Translations under genes and position numbers: made by a program
Notes under the pieces: generated by a model
Seen by the model: only the letters and a program-made list of their open reading frames with translations
What the model was told of the DNA's origin: nothing
Databases searched by the model: none
From: Candidatus Obscuribacter sp.
GTDB taxonomy: Bacteria > Cyanobacteriota > Vampirovibrionia > Obscuribacterales > Obscuribacteraceae
Assembly (NCBI GenBank): GCA_016712465.1
Contig: JADJQZ010000001.1
Span: 3,844,001 to 3,908,000, forward strand
Reading direction: 5' to 3'
Length of the DNA stretch: 64,000 nucleotides
Shown: positions 10,325 to 19,575 of the stretch, piece by piece
Layout: each line of letters starts with the position of its first letter
How positions within the stretch are numbered: the first letter of the stretch is position 1

Positions 10325-13300
10325 TCAGCCCGGAGTAGTTCCCCCACCGGCGGCAGATATGAGAGTGAGGTACTGCCGACAGTATGCCAACCACTTGGAG
10401 GCCAGGTCGTTATCCGCCAGTTCTTGCACGGTGGCAGGCGGCAAATCTATGCGCACCGATTTGCGCTTACCGCCGGGCGAATATTCGTGCCTGACCGAAC
10501 CTTGCGGGAAAACTTCGTAGAAGATGACCGGGTACCAGACTCCGTTAATGAGCATTTCCAGTTGCGCCCTGAAGACGCCGATAGCCGGGTCCCAACGTAA
10601 GCAAGACTTGACCAGCCTGATACCCGGTCTGATCTCCCAGAGCAATCGATCACCGGACACCATGGGAGGGGCCTGCAGAATATCGGCAGCACTGGGCAGG
10701 GCGGCTGCCGGCAAGCCAGCGGCCTGCGTCTGGGCCTGAGCCGACTGCGGGTCCGGGCCGGGCATAGGCGGTCTGGCAGGCACGGCGGATATGGTCGGTT
10801 GCTGCTGGGCCGGCAGCTCTGACTGCCCAGCATAATGCTGAGGTAAGGCTTCTTGACTCACCACCGGCGGTGAAGCCGCGGCATTCGATGCATTGTTCAC
10901 GAATCCAGCACTTGCCCCGGTATGCCGCACCATATCCGGTGAGACACCGGCGTTTTGAATCGCCTCAGAATTGGAAGGAACTGCCGCTCCCAAATCACCA
11001 ACAACAGCTCCTTGAGCTGGGTATGAAACAGTACCGAGAGGATCGGCGGACACCTTTGAGGCGAAACCGGGTTGCTGAGAAAATTGCATTCCGGTTTGCT
11101 CGCTCGAACCTGGCTGTGACACTACAGGCAATGGCATAGTCGCCTGCTCGCTCTGCATATGTTGCTGCACACCTTGAGCTGGTGCGATACCACTGGTGGC
11201 ATCAAAAACGCTAGCCAGCAAGGGGTCTGAAGGAGCCACACCGCTGATTGTCTCAAGCCGCCTGGTCTCAGTTTCATCCTTCAAGAAAGGTACTGGTTGC
11301 GAGACTACAGGAGGCGCCGGTTCCGATACGACTTGCGACTCGTCATTGTCGTCGTCATCGTCATCAAACTCATCGTAATCACCATCCTGTTCCGCTTCCT
11401 CTGCCTCCATCTGGGCGCGTAGGGCGGCAGCAGCAGCCAGAGCGGCTTGCTGCAATTGCGTAGCGGAAAGCGAGGAGGATAAGACCTGCGAGACAGATTG
11501 CTTCATGGCAGCCGGCATGGACGAATCGCCTGCCGAATCCTGGCTTTCGGATGAAACTGCCGAGAGTCCTGCATCATCACCGCCGCTTTCTTCCTGCGCC
11601 TGGCGGAACTGGCTGATCTCCTGGGGCGTAGGCAAATTCAAGACCATACCTCGGCGCAAGGCGGCCAGAGGCTTATCATCATCATCAGCTTCGTCGGAAA
11701 GCTCATTCAGCCTGGCCAGAAGAGGCCAGAGACTGGCATCTTTCAGGGCCGGATGTTTGGCGGCTACGCCTTCCAGCGTATCGCTCAAGCGGACAATATA
11801 GCGAATTCTTCCCGAATCGGGCGTCTTTGGAGCCATCGGACCCAATATCTTTTCGATGTTGGCCCGGCGCACCTGGCTCTTAGCCACCGCCGCCCCGAGC
11901 ATACCGGCTGCCGGGGAAGCGGTTCCGGGCTGTCCGTCCCATCCGGCTCCAAACCGCGCCGAAAGCTCATCCTCAGGACTCTGTCCGGCTTTATCCGGAG
12001 TAGTACGGCTGGAGGGTTGACCAGGCACGGGCGGGCGCGTAGGGGCATACAAGCGAGAGCGAAACTCTCTGATTTCAGATTCGGAAGGCAACCATATTGA
12101 AGTGCCCGGTCTGGGATCTACAACCTGTTTGCCTTTCTCCATGCGAACCGGCAACATGTGCTTGTTGATTTCATAGATGAGCGCGGACAAACGCACGTCG
12201 CGCAACTGCTTCTTAGCTATTGACTCGAGCGTGTCTTTTTCCTTGACCACATAGCGGCGGCGCTTATCTTCACCTTTCTTCTTGGCTTCATCTATCAAGA
12301 GCTGTTTGTCCTTTTCAGCTTGTTCCTGTTGCTTCTTCTGAGCCAGCATGGCGGCAATCATCTGAGCGCGAGCGTTGGCTCTTTGCTCCTCTTCAAGTTT
12401 ATCCTCTTCCGAGTCTTTTTCCTTCTTGGGACCCCTCTCTTTATTTTCCCACGGACTATTTTCACCATTATTAGCTGAGTCGGATTTGCTACCGTCAGAG
12501 ACTTTCTTGGTCACCCAAGCGTCATCGCCGGTTTCCGGCTGAGCCAGAGAGACCTGATTCTTAGCATTGGCTTCCTGACTGCGATCCGTTTTGGCACCGG
12601 CAGAAATATCATCGAATTTCTGAGCGGTCACTTCAGGCTTAGCTGAAAGCTCGCCCTTTGCAGTTTCAACTTTACTTGTAGTTTCAGGCTTGAGAGTAGC
12701 TTCTCCCTTGACTGCTTCCACCGGCTTATCAGCGTTCAGTTTCACGGTAGGCTCATTTTTGGCGGCAATGGCATCGCTCTTCGAAACGACTTCGTTTTTG
12801 ACCGGCTCCGGCTTGCCCTCTAGCCTGGACTGGGCATCGGCATTACCGGAAGCGACCTTGTCTCCGGTCAGCGACTTGCCTTGCTGGGGGCTGAGTTCGA
12901 AGCCCATGGCAGCGGCACTGACACCTCTGGTACCGTCCAGCCTGGCTTCAGAAGGAGTTGTACCGGCTTTTGTACCAAGTTCAGGCGAAACGGTTTTGCC
13001 GGCTTCAAGACTGCTCTTAGCTGGTTCAGGCTGACTTTTCACAAGCGCCTCAATTGCTTTGGGATCGAGGCTGGTCAGAGTTTTAACATCAAGAATCGGC
13101 ATAGCCTTGCTCTCACCGGCCCTGATATCACCAGCCAGCATCGGTTTACCGTCGGCTGTAATCATCAGCCCCATCTTCTGTGCAGACAATAGAGCAGCAT
13201 TCAAATCGCCACGAGAATCGACTTTCCCGTCCATACCTCCGGGTACCGGCTTGCCATCCTTACCGAGGACAAGAGCGCCTTCCAGAGGGACTCCTTTGCC

Positions 13301-15580
13301 CCCATCACCGGCAGGTTTTTCGGCCTGCTTCAGCGCTTGAGCCAGATCCCGGAGACGGCCGGCGGTCTGTTCGTCTATTTGAACGCCCCGCATCTGTGGC
13401 TGCTCACCGGGTTTCTGTCCCATGAGCTGAGCCAGGTCACCAGGCTTAGCACCGGGCAACACTTCACCAGGCTTGGGTGCAGTACCCTCGCCCGGTTTGG
13501 CGGGCAGACCTTCCTTAGGCTGCTGCCCACGATTTTCGCCGCCACGATTTTCGCCGCCGCGGTTTTCGCCGCCACGGTTTTCGCCGCCACGGTTCTGACC
13601 AGCTAGCTCCATGGCCTTAGCGTTTTGAGCCAGTTGCTGGGCGGTCAGCATCACAGAAGCATCGGTTTTGCTCAGGTCCCGAGGCACTCCATCCCGACCT
13701 TGCTCCTTACCAAGGTTATCCTTACCGGCATTGTCACGGTTACCGGCGCCGTCCTGTTTCGGCACGAACTGAGGCTGAGGCTGCAGACCTGCCCCGATAA
13801 CAACAGACGGCTGTCCGTCTTTGCCTGCAGTCGGATTGTCCTTGCCGGCCGGATTGTCTTTGCCTGACAGACTAGTGCGCTCCGTGACACTGCCGGGGCG
13901 CTCAGTCTGGGCAACTAGATTAGCTACAGCCGGCGCCACTTTGGTAGCTTCCACCGGCTGGGTTCCGGTTTCCTTAGCCACCAACTGACCACGCTTGCTC
14001 TCATAAGCGACAGCATCCCCTAAGTTAGCGGCAGCCAAGTTTTGCTTGACGTCGGCAATCTGAGCCGGCGTAAACCGATTGGCCAGGTTGGCGGCGGTAG
14101 CGTTGCTATCGGTGGGAGTAGTGGTGCTAGAAATACGAGTCTCAACAGGCTTAACAATACCAGTGTCAGCACCGGTAGTGGTGCGCGGCTCCGCGCCTTT
14201 GACTACTGGAGTTTCAACAACGGCTTTAGGCGGAACCACTTCAATGGACCGAGTAGGAGTTTCCACCGCCTTAATGGGAGCAACCGGCTGTGTACCTTTG
14301 GTCTCAGGAGGCACAAAAGCAGTTTGCCTATCGGCCGGCAGGGTCTGCCCAGACACTTTGCTGTCGGCATTCTGGGCCAATCTGTTCATTATCGAAGAGG
14401 CGGATGGCGGCGCACTGTCGGTAGCACCGGCAACAGTAGTATCAGTTCTCACTACAGCCGGTTTGACATTGGCAGGCTGCTCAACTACGGTGTTGGTCTT
14501 GGGCGCACCGCCAATTTCCACAGAGGAGGTGGGAACTCTAACGATGGGAGTGTCGGCAGGTTTCTGACCACTCACCACCGGTTGCCCTTCATTTACCGTC
14601 GGGGTGCGTACCGTCCTGGTGTCCGCAACCGGCACAGTCTTATCTCCAACCACCGGCGGAACCGAGGTTTGCATGGAACGATTCATTATAGAAGAGGCCG
14701 AAGGCGGTGCTGCAACATCGGGAGAACTGCTGTCAGGACGAGCGAGCCCGGTTTTAAGACCGGTCTCGGTGGGCTTGACGACAGCCGCGGTATCAACCAG
14801 CGCATTGGGCCTAACAGCCACCCCCGCGTCGGCTGGGAGTTTGCCGGCGACGGTTTCCGAGACTGTGCCCGGACGCTGACCGCCGGCAACAGTCTGGGCA
14901 TCGGCCACGGTATTAGTCTTCGGCAGACCACCTACTTCCACGGAGGACACCGGTGCCCTCGATGCGGTTGTCGCATCTGTTTGCGTTCGCACCGGAGGCT
15001 GGGCATCAGCAGCCAATTTCGAAGCACTGCCGAGTTCAACCGCAGATGTACTGGTACGAACAATTGGAGTATCCACAACCTTAGCCGCCGTGGAATCGGC
15101 CGGCACAGCAGTTCGGTTGGCGCCGGCGAGTGCGGCGCTCTCTGTGGAGCCGGTATTTGGTTTCACAGGTACAAATACAGGACTATCAGCGGCTTTAACC
15201 AGTTTCTCACCGGTATTGGTGTAAGCCACCTGGTCGGTACCGCGAGTCTGCACCGTAGCGCTTATCTTGCTGCCGTCGGCGGTTGTAATCTCGCTGGGTT
15301 TTATACTACCGTTCACTTGTGATTCGGAGGCTACCGCACGAGCAATGGCATTACCCTCACTGGGCGTAGTCGGCGGCTTAAATTCCGGACTGTCCTGCTG
15401 AAACTTATTAAGGTCACTGGTCTGACCACCGGTTTCAACGGGCTTATCCCCGGCCGGCTTCGCTGTGTCCAAATTAGGATTGACGAAAATCGGTGTATCT
15501 ATAGTGTTCTTGCTCTGGGTTTGCGTCTGCTGCCCGGCGGTGGCATCACCGGCGGCTGCCTGATTATTATTTCCTGCCAT
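10325..15580 (-). CDS. 1,751-residue tandem-LysM low-complexity protein
   Basis: I chose the ATG at 15580 (MAGNNNQ), with GAGG 9 bases upstream, over the in-frame TTG at 15595. Residues 1-1100 are disordered and rich in Pro, Thr, Ala and Lys, with imperfect repeats (SVEIGGAPKTNTV and SASSIMNR appear more than once), an NRGGE array and long Lys/Glu stretches. LysM 1 is at about 1107-1175 (YVVKEKDTLESIAKKQL) and LysM 2 at about 1256-1325 (YIVRLSDTLEGVAAKHP). An acidic run (YDEFDDDDDDNDE) follows. The last ~95 residues form a compact domain also found at the end of the divergent protein at 15939-17072. LysM binds peptidoglycan or chitin-like glycans; a large cell-wall-associated protein is inferred. 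No signal peptide is visible. Confidence 0.88.
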   Translation of the reverse strand: MAGNNNQAAAGDATAGQQTQTQSKNTIDTPIFVNPNLDTAKPAGDKPVETGGQTSDLNKFQQDSPEFKPPTTPSEGNAIARAVASESQVNGSIKPSEITTADGSKISATVQTRGTDQVAYTNTGEKLVKAADSPVFVPVKPNTGSTESAALAGANRTAVPADSTAAKVVDTPIVRTSTSAVELGSASKLAADAQPPVRTQTDATTASRAPVSSVEVGGLPKTNTVADAQTVAGGQRPGTVSETVAGKLPADAGVAVRPNALVDTAAVVKPTETGLKTGLARPDSSSPDVAAPPSASSIMNRSMQTSVPPVVGDKTVPVADTRTVRTPTVNEGQPVVSGQKPADTPIVRVPTSSVEIGGAPKTNTVVEQPANVKPAVVRTDTTVAGATDSAPPSASSIMNRLAQNADSKVSGQTLPADRQTAFVPPETKGTQPVAPIKAVETPTRSIEVVPPKAVVETPVVKGAEPRTTTGADTGIVKPVETRISSTTTPTDSNATAANLANRFTPAQIADVKQNLAAANLGDAVAYESKRGQLVAKETGTQPVEATKVAPAVANLVAQTERPGSVTERTSLSGKDNPAGKDNPTAGKDGQPSVVIGAGLQPQPQFVPKQDGAGNRDNAGKDNLGKEQGRDGVPRDLSKTDASVMLTAQQLAQNAKAMELAGQNRGGENRGGENRGGENRGGENRGQQPKEGLPAKPGEGTAPKPGEVLPGAKPGDLAQLMGQKPGEQPQMRGVQIDEQTAGRLRDLAQALKQAEKPAGDGGKGVPLEGALVLGKDGKPVPGGMDGKVDSRGDLNAALLSAQKMGLMITADGKPMLAGDIRAGESKAMPILDVKTLTSLDPKAIEALVKSQPEPAKSSLEAGKTVSPELGTKAGTTPSEARLDGTRGVSAAAMGFELSPQQGKSLTGDKVASGNADAQSRLEGKPEPVKNEVVSKSDAIAAKNEPTVKLNADKPVEAVKGEATLKPETTSKVETAKGELSAKPEVTAQKFDDISAGAKTDRSQEANAKNQVSLAQPETGDDAWVTKKVSDGSKSDSANNGENSPWENKERGPKKEKDSEEDKLEEEQRANARAQMIAAMLAQKKQQEQAEKDKQLLIDEAKKKGEDKRRRYVVKEKDTLESIAKKQLRDVRLSALIYEINKHMLPVRMEKGKQVVDPRPGTSIWLPSESEIREFRSRLYAPTRPPVPGQPSSRTTPDKAGQSPEDELSARFGAGWDGQPGTASPAAGMLGAAVAKSQVRRANIEKILGPMAPKTPDSGRIRYIVRLSDTLEGVAAKHPALKDASLWPLLARLNELSDEADDDDKPLAALRRGMVLNLPTPQEISQFRQAQEESGGDDAGLSAVSSESQDSAGDSSMPAAMKQSVSQVLSSSLSATQLQQAALAAAAALRAQMEAEEAEQDGDYDEFDDDDDDNDESQVVSEPAPPVVSQPVPFLKDETETRRLETISGVAPSDPLLASVFDATSGIAPAQGVQQHMQSEQATMPLPVVSQPGSSEQTGMQFSQQPGFASKVSADPLGTVSYPAQGAVVGDLGAAVPSNSEAIQNAGVSPDMVRHTGASAGFVNNASNAAASPPVVSQEALPQHYAGQSELPAQQQPTISAVPARPPMPGPDPQSAQAQTQAAGLPAAALPSAADILQAPPMVSGDRLLWEIRPGIRLVKSCLRWDPAIGVFRAQLEMLINGVWYPVIFYEVFPQGSVRHEYSPGGKRKSVRIDLPPATVQELADNDLASKWLAYCRQYLTLISAAGGGTTPG
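13527..13597 (-). repeat. 15-bp coding repeat (NRGGE)
   Basis: Four tandem NRGGE units and a fifth partial unit (NRGQQ) are encoded on the minus strand within the LysM protein. Units differ only by silent changes at the Asn and Arg codons. Confidence 0.85.
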
Positions 15581-15938
15581 CTGGCAAAACCTCAACGAAT
15601 GCTAAACGACCCAGCGGGTCATGGTTCTAGAAAGGGCTAACCCGAATACGCTGATTGGTAAACGCCTACAGGAGGCACTAAGCGACCACACTAAACAGTA
15701 AGCCCATCCATATTAGGTAAGTTTTCACCGGTTGTCAACAAGCCCATCGTGTCCGAACCGGAGAGCCTGGCAATAAACGGCGCCGAACCGTCTGATTTTA
15801 ACTACTTGGCGGGCGGAGCTACAAAAAATTCCCAATTTAATCAACGGAGCTGTCGAGATTGCCGAAGGGCGGTATAGAAACATCCACGCTGGCAAAGCGC
15901 ACAAATTTTCTAAACCCAAGTTGACCGAGGAAGTACTT
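15581..15938. other. 358-bp divergent intergenic region between two LysM genes
   Basis: It holds the upstream sequences of both the 1,751-residue gene (minus) and the 378-residue gene (plus), and so probably both promoters. I could not assign convincing -35/-10 hexamers. A 65-codon minus ORF inside it has no ribosome-binding site or recognisable motif, and I do not call it a gene. Confidence 0.5.
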
Positions 15939-17072
15939 ATGGCGCGGCAGAAAGAACTGAATCAAAATCAATTGCCCGGCTCTAACGCTTCTACAAGAGT
16001 GCACTATGAAGTTGAGGCCGGCGACAGCCTGGCCAGCATCGCACAGAAGAAGCTCTCAGACACGAGATTTGCTCGCCTGATTTTTACTATTAACAGAGGG
16101 GAGATTCCGATTCGCTGTGACGGTTTCAACACCTTTGCCTTCATTTTTCCAGGACAAAGAGTGCTCTTACCCACAAGCGAAGAAGCCGCCATATACAAGA
16201 AGAACTTTCTTACGGAAAGCTCCCGCGCCAAGTTCGATCTGGCGCACTATGCCAGACCGGCCATGCCTTCCGACAGCATTCCCAGCGAACTTATTATGCC
16301 GAGATCGGCCAAAGGCTGGGGTGAGCCTATCGCCCAGGAAAGCGAAGCCACTCCGGCAGAGACAGCACATCTCAACCACACGTCTCTGGGCAACTCCCAT
16401 ATCGAGCTCAATCGAGCTGCCACTAAATACAGTATTAAACCCTCGATCCGGCAGAACTCCTCGATTCCGCAATTTACACCGGTGCATAGCCAGCACCAGA
16501 CTGAATCGGTAGAGGCGAAGCAGTCCCAGGCTGTGCCGACTTTCGAATTCAGACCCCAATCAGCAGCGCTGAGCGGCGTCAGAACCATCGACATGAGCCC
16601 ACCCACAGCTGACACGCCACGCATCGAAGAGCCTAGACCGCCAGTCAAACCCGCTCAATTTACCGGTTCCACCATTCAGCAGGCGGACGATCAAGATCTC
16701 TTCTTTTCGCAGGGAAGCCTCGAGCTGACCACCTTGTCACACTATTGCCGGGTAATGAAGTTCGAATCTATGTCCAACCAGGACAACCCCGGGGATGTAC
16801 TGGTGAAGCTGCAAGTTTTTGACAATCAACGCTGGCAAACTATTACCACCTACTCCATCAGAAAAGAACAGACACAAAGAAGCTCGCACTACGCCGACGG
16901 CACCGTCGACACCGTCAACATCGATTTGCCGACGACCATTGCCAGAGAGTTGTCATTCAACGACTTCACCAAAAACTGGAAGAACTACACTAAAGTCTAT
17001 TTCAATCAAAAAGAAAAGTCGAAATTGGAACAGATCGTGGGCGGCACCGCACAACTGAGAACAGCCGTCTGA
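15939..17072 (+). CDS. small LysM protein sharing a C-terminal domain with its divergent neighbour
   Basis: The ATG at 15939 has GAGGA about 7 bases upstream and is preferred to the in-frame TTG at 15921; the product has 378 residues. One N-terminal LysM at about 22-85 (HYEVEAGDSLASIAQKKL ... GQRVLLP) is followed by a disordered linker. A C-terminal domain at about 255-365 matches the end of the 1,751-residue protein: IDLPTTIARELSFNDFTKNW here against IDLPPATVQELADNDLASKW there, with similar upstream strands. The two genes are divergent and probably co-regulated. No signal peptide or membrane helix is visible, so export would need a nonclassical route. The function of the C-terminal domain is unknown to me. 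Confidence 0.88.
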   Translation: MARQKELNQNQLPGSNASTRVHYEVEAGDSLASIAQKKLSDTRFARLIFTINRGEIPIRCDGFNTFAFIFPGQRVLLPTSEEAAIYKKNFLTESSRAKFDLAHYARPAMPSDSIPSELIMPRSAKGWGEPIAQESEATPAETAHLNHTSLGNSHIELNRAATKYSIKPSIRQNSSIPQFTPVHSQHQTESVEAKQSQAVPTFEFRPQSAALSGVRTIDMSPPTADTPRIEEPRPPVKPAQFTGSTIQQADDQDLFFSQGSLELTTLSHYCRVMKFESMSNQDNPGDVLVKLQVFDNQRWQTITTYSIRKEQTQRSSHYADGTVDTVNIDLPTTIARELSFNDFTKNWKNYTKVYFNQKEKSKLEQIVGGTAQLRTAV

Positions 17073-17105
17073 GCTGGCATTTCTTAAGTGTAAGCGACTC
17101 TCCAA

Positions 17106-18254
17106 TTAAGAGGAAGAGGAAACCTCGGACTCATCAGTCGGTTTTTCGGCCGCTTCATTGACGGCACCGGTGCCGTTTTCAGACTGCATCTCTCGCAAGA
17201 CGAATTCGTCGAAGAAAACACCCGGCGGATTCGCTTCCTCAAAAGATCCAACACTGCGCGAATTGCCCATGGTGCGGCTCAGCATGTCGATAACTTCCGG
17301 CAGCATGATTCTGCCCATGCATTCGCCCGGCGACCCCGGACCGGCCAGATGACAGGACTTCTCGCCATGGCACTCGCAAGAACTGCTCTGATCCAGCACC
17401 ATGTTAAAACAACCGTAGGGCCCACTTCTGGCCGGATAGGTCGGACCGTATAGACCAATTACCGGTCTGCCGACAGCCACGGCAATATGGGCCGGTCCGG
17501 TATCACCGGATATGACAATGTCGCAGCATTTGAGAATGGCGGCAGTCTCATCAAGTTTTAGCTGCCCGCAAAAATTAAGACAGCGATCGCCTGACTCCTG
17601 ATTGATTTTCTGAGCCGTTTCAAAGTCATCGGCACCACCGATTAGCACCGGCTGATGCGTCCCCAGAGAAAGTATGTGCCGCACAAGATAAATCCAACCA
17701 TCCAGGATCCAGCTACGATGAGGTCTTTGTGAGCCAACCCCCGGCACTATGCCAATCATGGGTCTCAGCTCGAACTTGTATGTCTCAAGCAGTTGCGGCA
17801 CCAATACTTCCGCAATGGCATCCGGAAAGATGGTGGGGAACAAAGAATCCGGAATATCTTTGCAAATCGGCTGGATAGTCTCCAGGAAATTACCTACGGC
17901 ATGCTGCTGGTCGGGACCATTGTCAGGCTTCTTCTGGTAGCAAAAAGATTTGCATCCGCCTAAAAGCGATAGAAAAATTCCCCGTGTTGAATTGGAAAGG
18001 TCGACAAAGAGGTCAGGCTTAGCACCCTTAAATACTTTACGCTGCTGGAAAAAGCCCAACTCTTTGTCGAATTCGATGAATTCATCGATGGCAGGACACA
18101 AGCCAAGCAGCAGGGGTTTTAAGCTGGCATGGCTCCAGTAAGTGATTTTTGCTCCAGGAAAATTATGCTTGAGCGTAGATGCAACAGGGGTAGCAAGCAC
18201 GGCATCACCGATAGCTGCCGGATGAAAGATGAGTATACTGGCTGGCTCTTGCAT
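17106..18254 (-). CDS. glycosyltransferase family 9 (heptosyltransferase-like)
   Basis: 382 residues. The N-terminus FHPAAIGDAVLATPVASTL matches the GT9 pattern seen in ADP-heptose:LPS heptosyltransferases such as WaaF/WaaC. The C-terminal half carries the nucleotide-sugar-binding region, including VISGDTGPAHIAVAVGRPV and IGLYGPTYPARSGPYG. A Cys-rich stretch (CECHGEKSCHLAGPGSPGEC) sits near residue 305, as in many family members. The enzyme is expected on the cytoplasmic face of the inner membrane, adding a sugar to lipopolysaccharide or a surface glycan. Donor and acceptor cannot be read from sequence. It is convergent with the LysM gene, 33 bp apart. The C-terminal ~50 residues are acidic and disordered. 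Confidence 0.85.
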   Translation of the reverse strand: MQEPASILIFHPAAIGDAVLATPVASTLKHNFPGAKITYWSHASLKPLLLGLCPAIDEFIEFDKELGFFQQRKVFKGAKPDLFVDLSNSTRGIFLSLLGGCKSFCYQKKPDNGPDQQHAVGNFLETIQPICKDIPDSLFPTIFPDAIAEVLVPQLLETYKFELRPMIGIVPGVGSQRPHRSWILDGWIYLVRHILSLGTHQPVLIGGADDFETAQKINQESGDRCLNFCGQLKLDETAAILKCCDIVISGDTGPAHIAVAVGRPVIGLYGPTYPARSGPYGCFNMVLDQSSSCECHGEKSCHLAGPGSPGECMGRIMLPEVIDMLSRTMGNSRSVGSFEEANPPGVFFDEFVLREMQSENGTGAVNEAAEKPTDESEVSSSS

Positions 18255-18334
18255 ATACGTCTGGGGTTACTCTGGAGCTACAAAACCTGGATTTGCTGCA
18301 CTGGACTTATTAGGATTTTGACTTATCATTATCA

Positions 18335-18652
18335 ATGATGATGCATGAAACTTATTATGTTTTAGGTTGGCCACAACCCTCCGGCAAGATTGCCATCCTC
18401 TGTAGATCCAGGGGAAACAATCCCGGCCCGGCTTACTGCTGGACAAAGCGCGAAGCTATTCAGCTTCGTACCCGCCTGGCTAATGATAAACGCGGCGAGC
18501 AAAATCCCTCCGCCCGTAGAATCATCAGACAGCTTCTAGTATATCGGTATCTCTCCAATCACCCACTGCCATGGCGCAACGGAGATCTCTGGGTCTATTG
18601 TGATCCGGGTTATCTTGAGCCTCTGGAAGCCGGATTGGCGCCAGCCTACTAG
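18335..18652 (+). CDS. small hypothetical protein
   Basis: 105 residues beginning MMMHETYYVLGWPQ. The three consecutive ATG codons leave the exact start open. The sequence is Trp/Tyr/Arg-rich (YCWTKREAIQLRTRL, NGDLWVYCDPGYLEP) with no signal peptide or membrane segment. I do not recognise a family. It is divergent from the glycosyltransferase and has no strong ribosome-binding site. Ordinary amino-acid composition and the lack of a competing ORF favour a real gene. Confidence 0.5.
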   Translation: MMMHETYYVLGWPQPSGKIAILCRSRGNNPGPAYCWTKREAIQLRTRLANDKRGEQNPSARRIIRQLLVYRYLSNHPLPWRNGDLWVYCDPGYLEPLEAGLAPAY

Positions 18653-18720
18653 TTAATTGCCCGGGTAATCTGAGCGGCATGGTTGAAGGTCAGCACCTTA
18701 AGTTCCACTAACCTTGTGGG

Positions 18721-19332
18721 CTATATTTTTTTGTCTCTATTTCCATAAGCTTGCTTGAGATGGCTGAGATGGGCCTTAACCGTCGGCCACTCGCTTTCAA
18801 TTATGCTGTAAACACAGGTGTCGCGCATGGTGCCGTTGGCGTGTCGGGTATGATTACGCAAAACGCCATCCAGCTTGGCACCAAGCTTTTCGATGGCACG
18901 CCTGCTTTGATGGTTAAAAAAGGAAGTGCGAAACTCCACGGCCACGCAATTTAGCTCTTCAAAGGCATAACTTAAGAGCATCGCTTTGCAATCCCAGTTC
19001 AGCCCCGTTCCTTGCACTCCCTTCCGATACCAGGTTGAACCGATTTCCAGGCGCCGCGCAGCCGCGTCCAGATTCATGTAGGTAGTCATTCCCACGACCT
19101 TACCGCTAAGCTTCTCCAGCACCGAAAATGGCAGCATAGAACCTTCGCCCTCGAGTTTGAGGCGCCGTTCAATTTCGGCAAGCATATGGTCCGGTTCCGG
19201 TATGAAGGTATACCAGAGTTTCCAGAGTTCGCCATCAGAGACGGCCTCCGCCAGATCTTCCAGATGGGAGGGAGAAAGCGGCACCAGGTCGGCGATAGTA
19301 CCAGCCATGGTTATGGGCTTCAGCCAGTTCAT
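18721..19332 (-). CDS. GNAT-family N-acetyltransferase (RimJ/RimL-like)
   Basis: 203 residues. The order of elements is that of the RimJ/RimL-type GNAT fold: an N-terminal LVPLSPSHLEDLAEAV segment, the central strand GKVVGMTTYMNLD, the acyl-CoA loop region (EIGSTWYRKGVQGTGLNWDCK) and FRTSFFNHQSRRAIEKLGAK near residue 150. It would acetylate an amino group, possibly of a ribosomal or other protein N-terminus or a small molecule, using acetyl-CoA. The substrate cannot be inferred. It looks monocistronic, divergent from the phosphate transporter downstream. Confidence 0.85.
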   Translation of the reverse strand: MNWLKPITMAGTIADLVPLSPSHLEDLAEAVSDGELWKLWYTFIPEPDHMLAEIERRLKLEGEGSMLPFSVLEKLSGKVVGMTTYMNLDAAARRLEIGSTWYRKGVQGTGLNWDCKAMLLSYAFEELNCVAVEFRTSFFNHQSRRAIEKLGAKLDGVLRNHTRHANGTMRDTCVYSIIESEWPTVKAHLSHLKQAYGNRDKKI

Positions 19333-19420
19333 CAGGTCTCCTTATCCGGAAATTTTCCAAACTACTACCGAAATTCGCCAGCACAGATTACCAGAGACTA
19401 AGCTTTGACTTTAATACGTC

Positions 19421-19452
19421 CTTAACCGGTAGCCTGCTATAAAAGTTATACT
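19421..19452 (+). promoter_or_regulatory. candidate promoter region of the phosphate transporter operon
   Basis: CTTAACCG at 19421-19428 resembles half of the CTTAACCT repeat known from cyanobacterial Pho boxes. TATACT at 19447-19452 is a fair -10 hexamer. I see no clean second Pho half-site. Between this site and the gene lies the inverted repeat AAGCGC-AA-GCGCTT (19492-19505). This is pattern matching only. Confidence 0.25.
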
Positions 19453-19575
19453 GCTTAAATTGTAGTGGTAAAGAGCATAAAGTTATAAGGGAAGCGCAAG
19501 CGCTTACTGAACGGAAGAGCCGTTACCGGCAAGAATTTCCACGAAAAGTCTCAACAAAGTCTACAGCAACAATAT

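Noticed and set aside
14042..15322. 426-codon plus-strand ORF
   Set aside because: It is antisense to the LysM protein and Gly/Arg/Ser/Asn-rich, as expected from the opposite strand of Pro/Thr/Ala/Val coding sequence.
15725..15919. 65-codon minus ORF in the LysM intergenic region
   Set aside because: No ribosome-binding site, it lies where both promoters are expected, and it shows no family resemblance.
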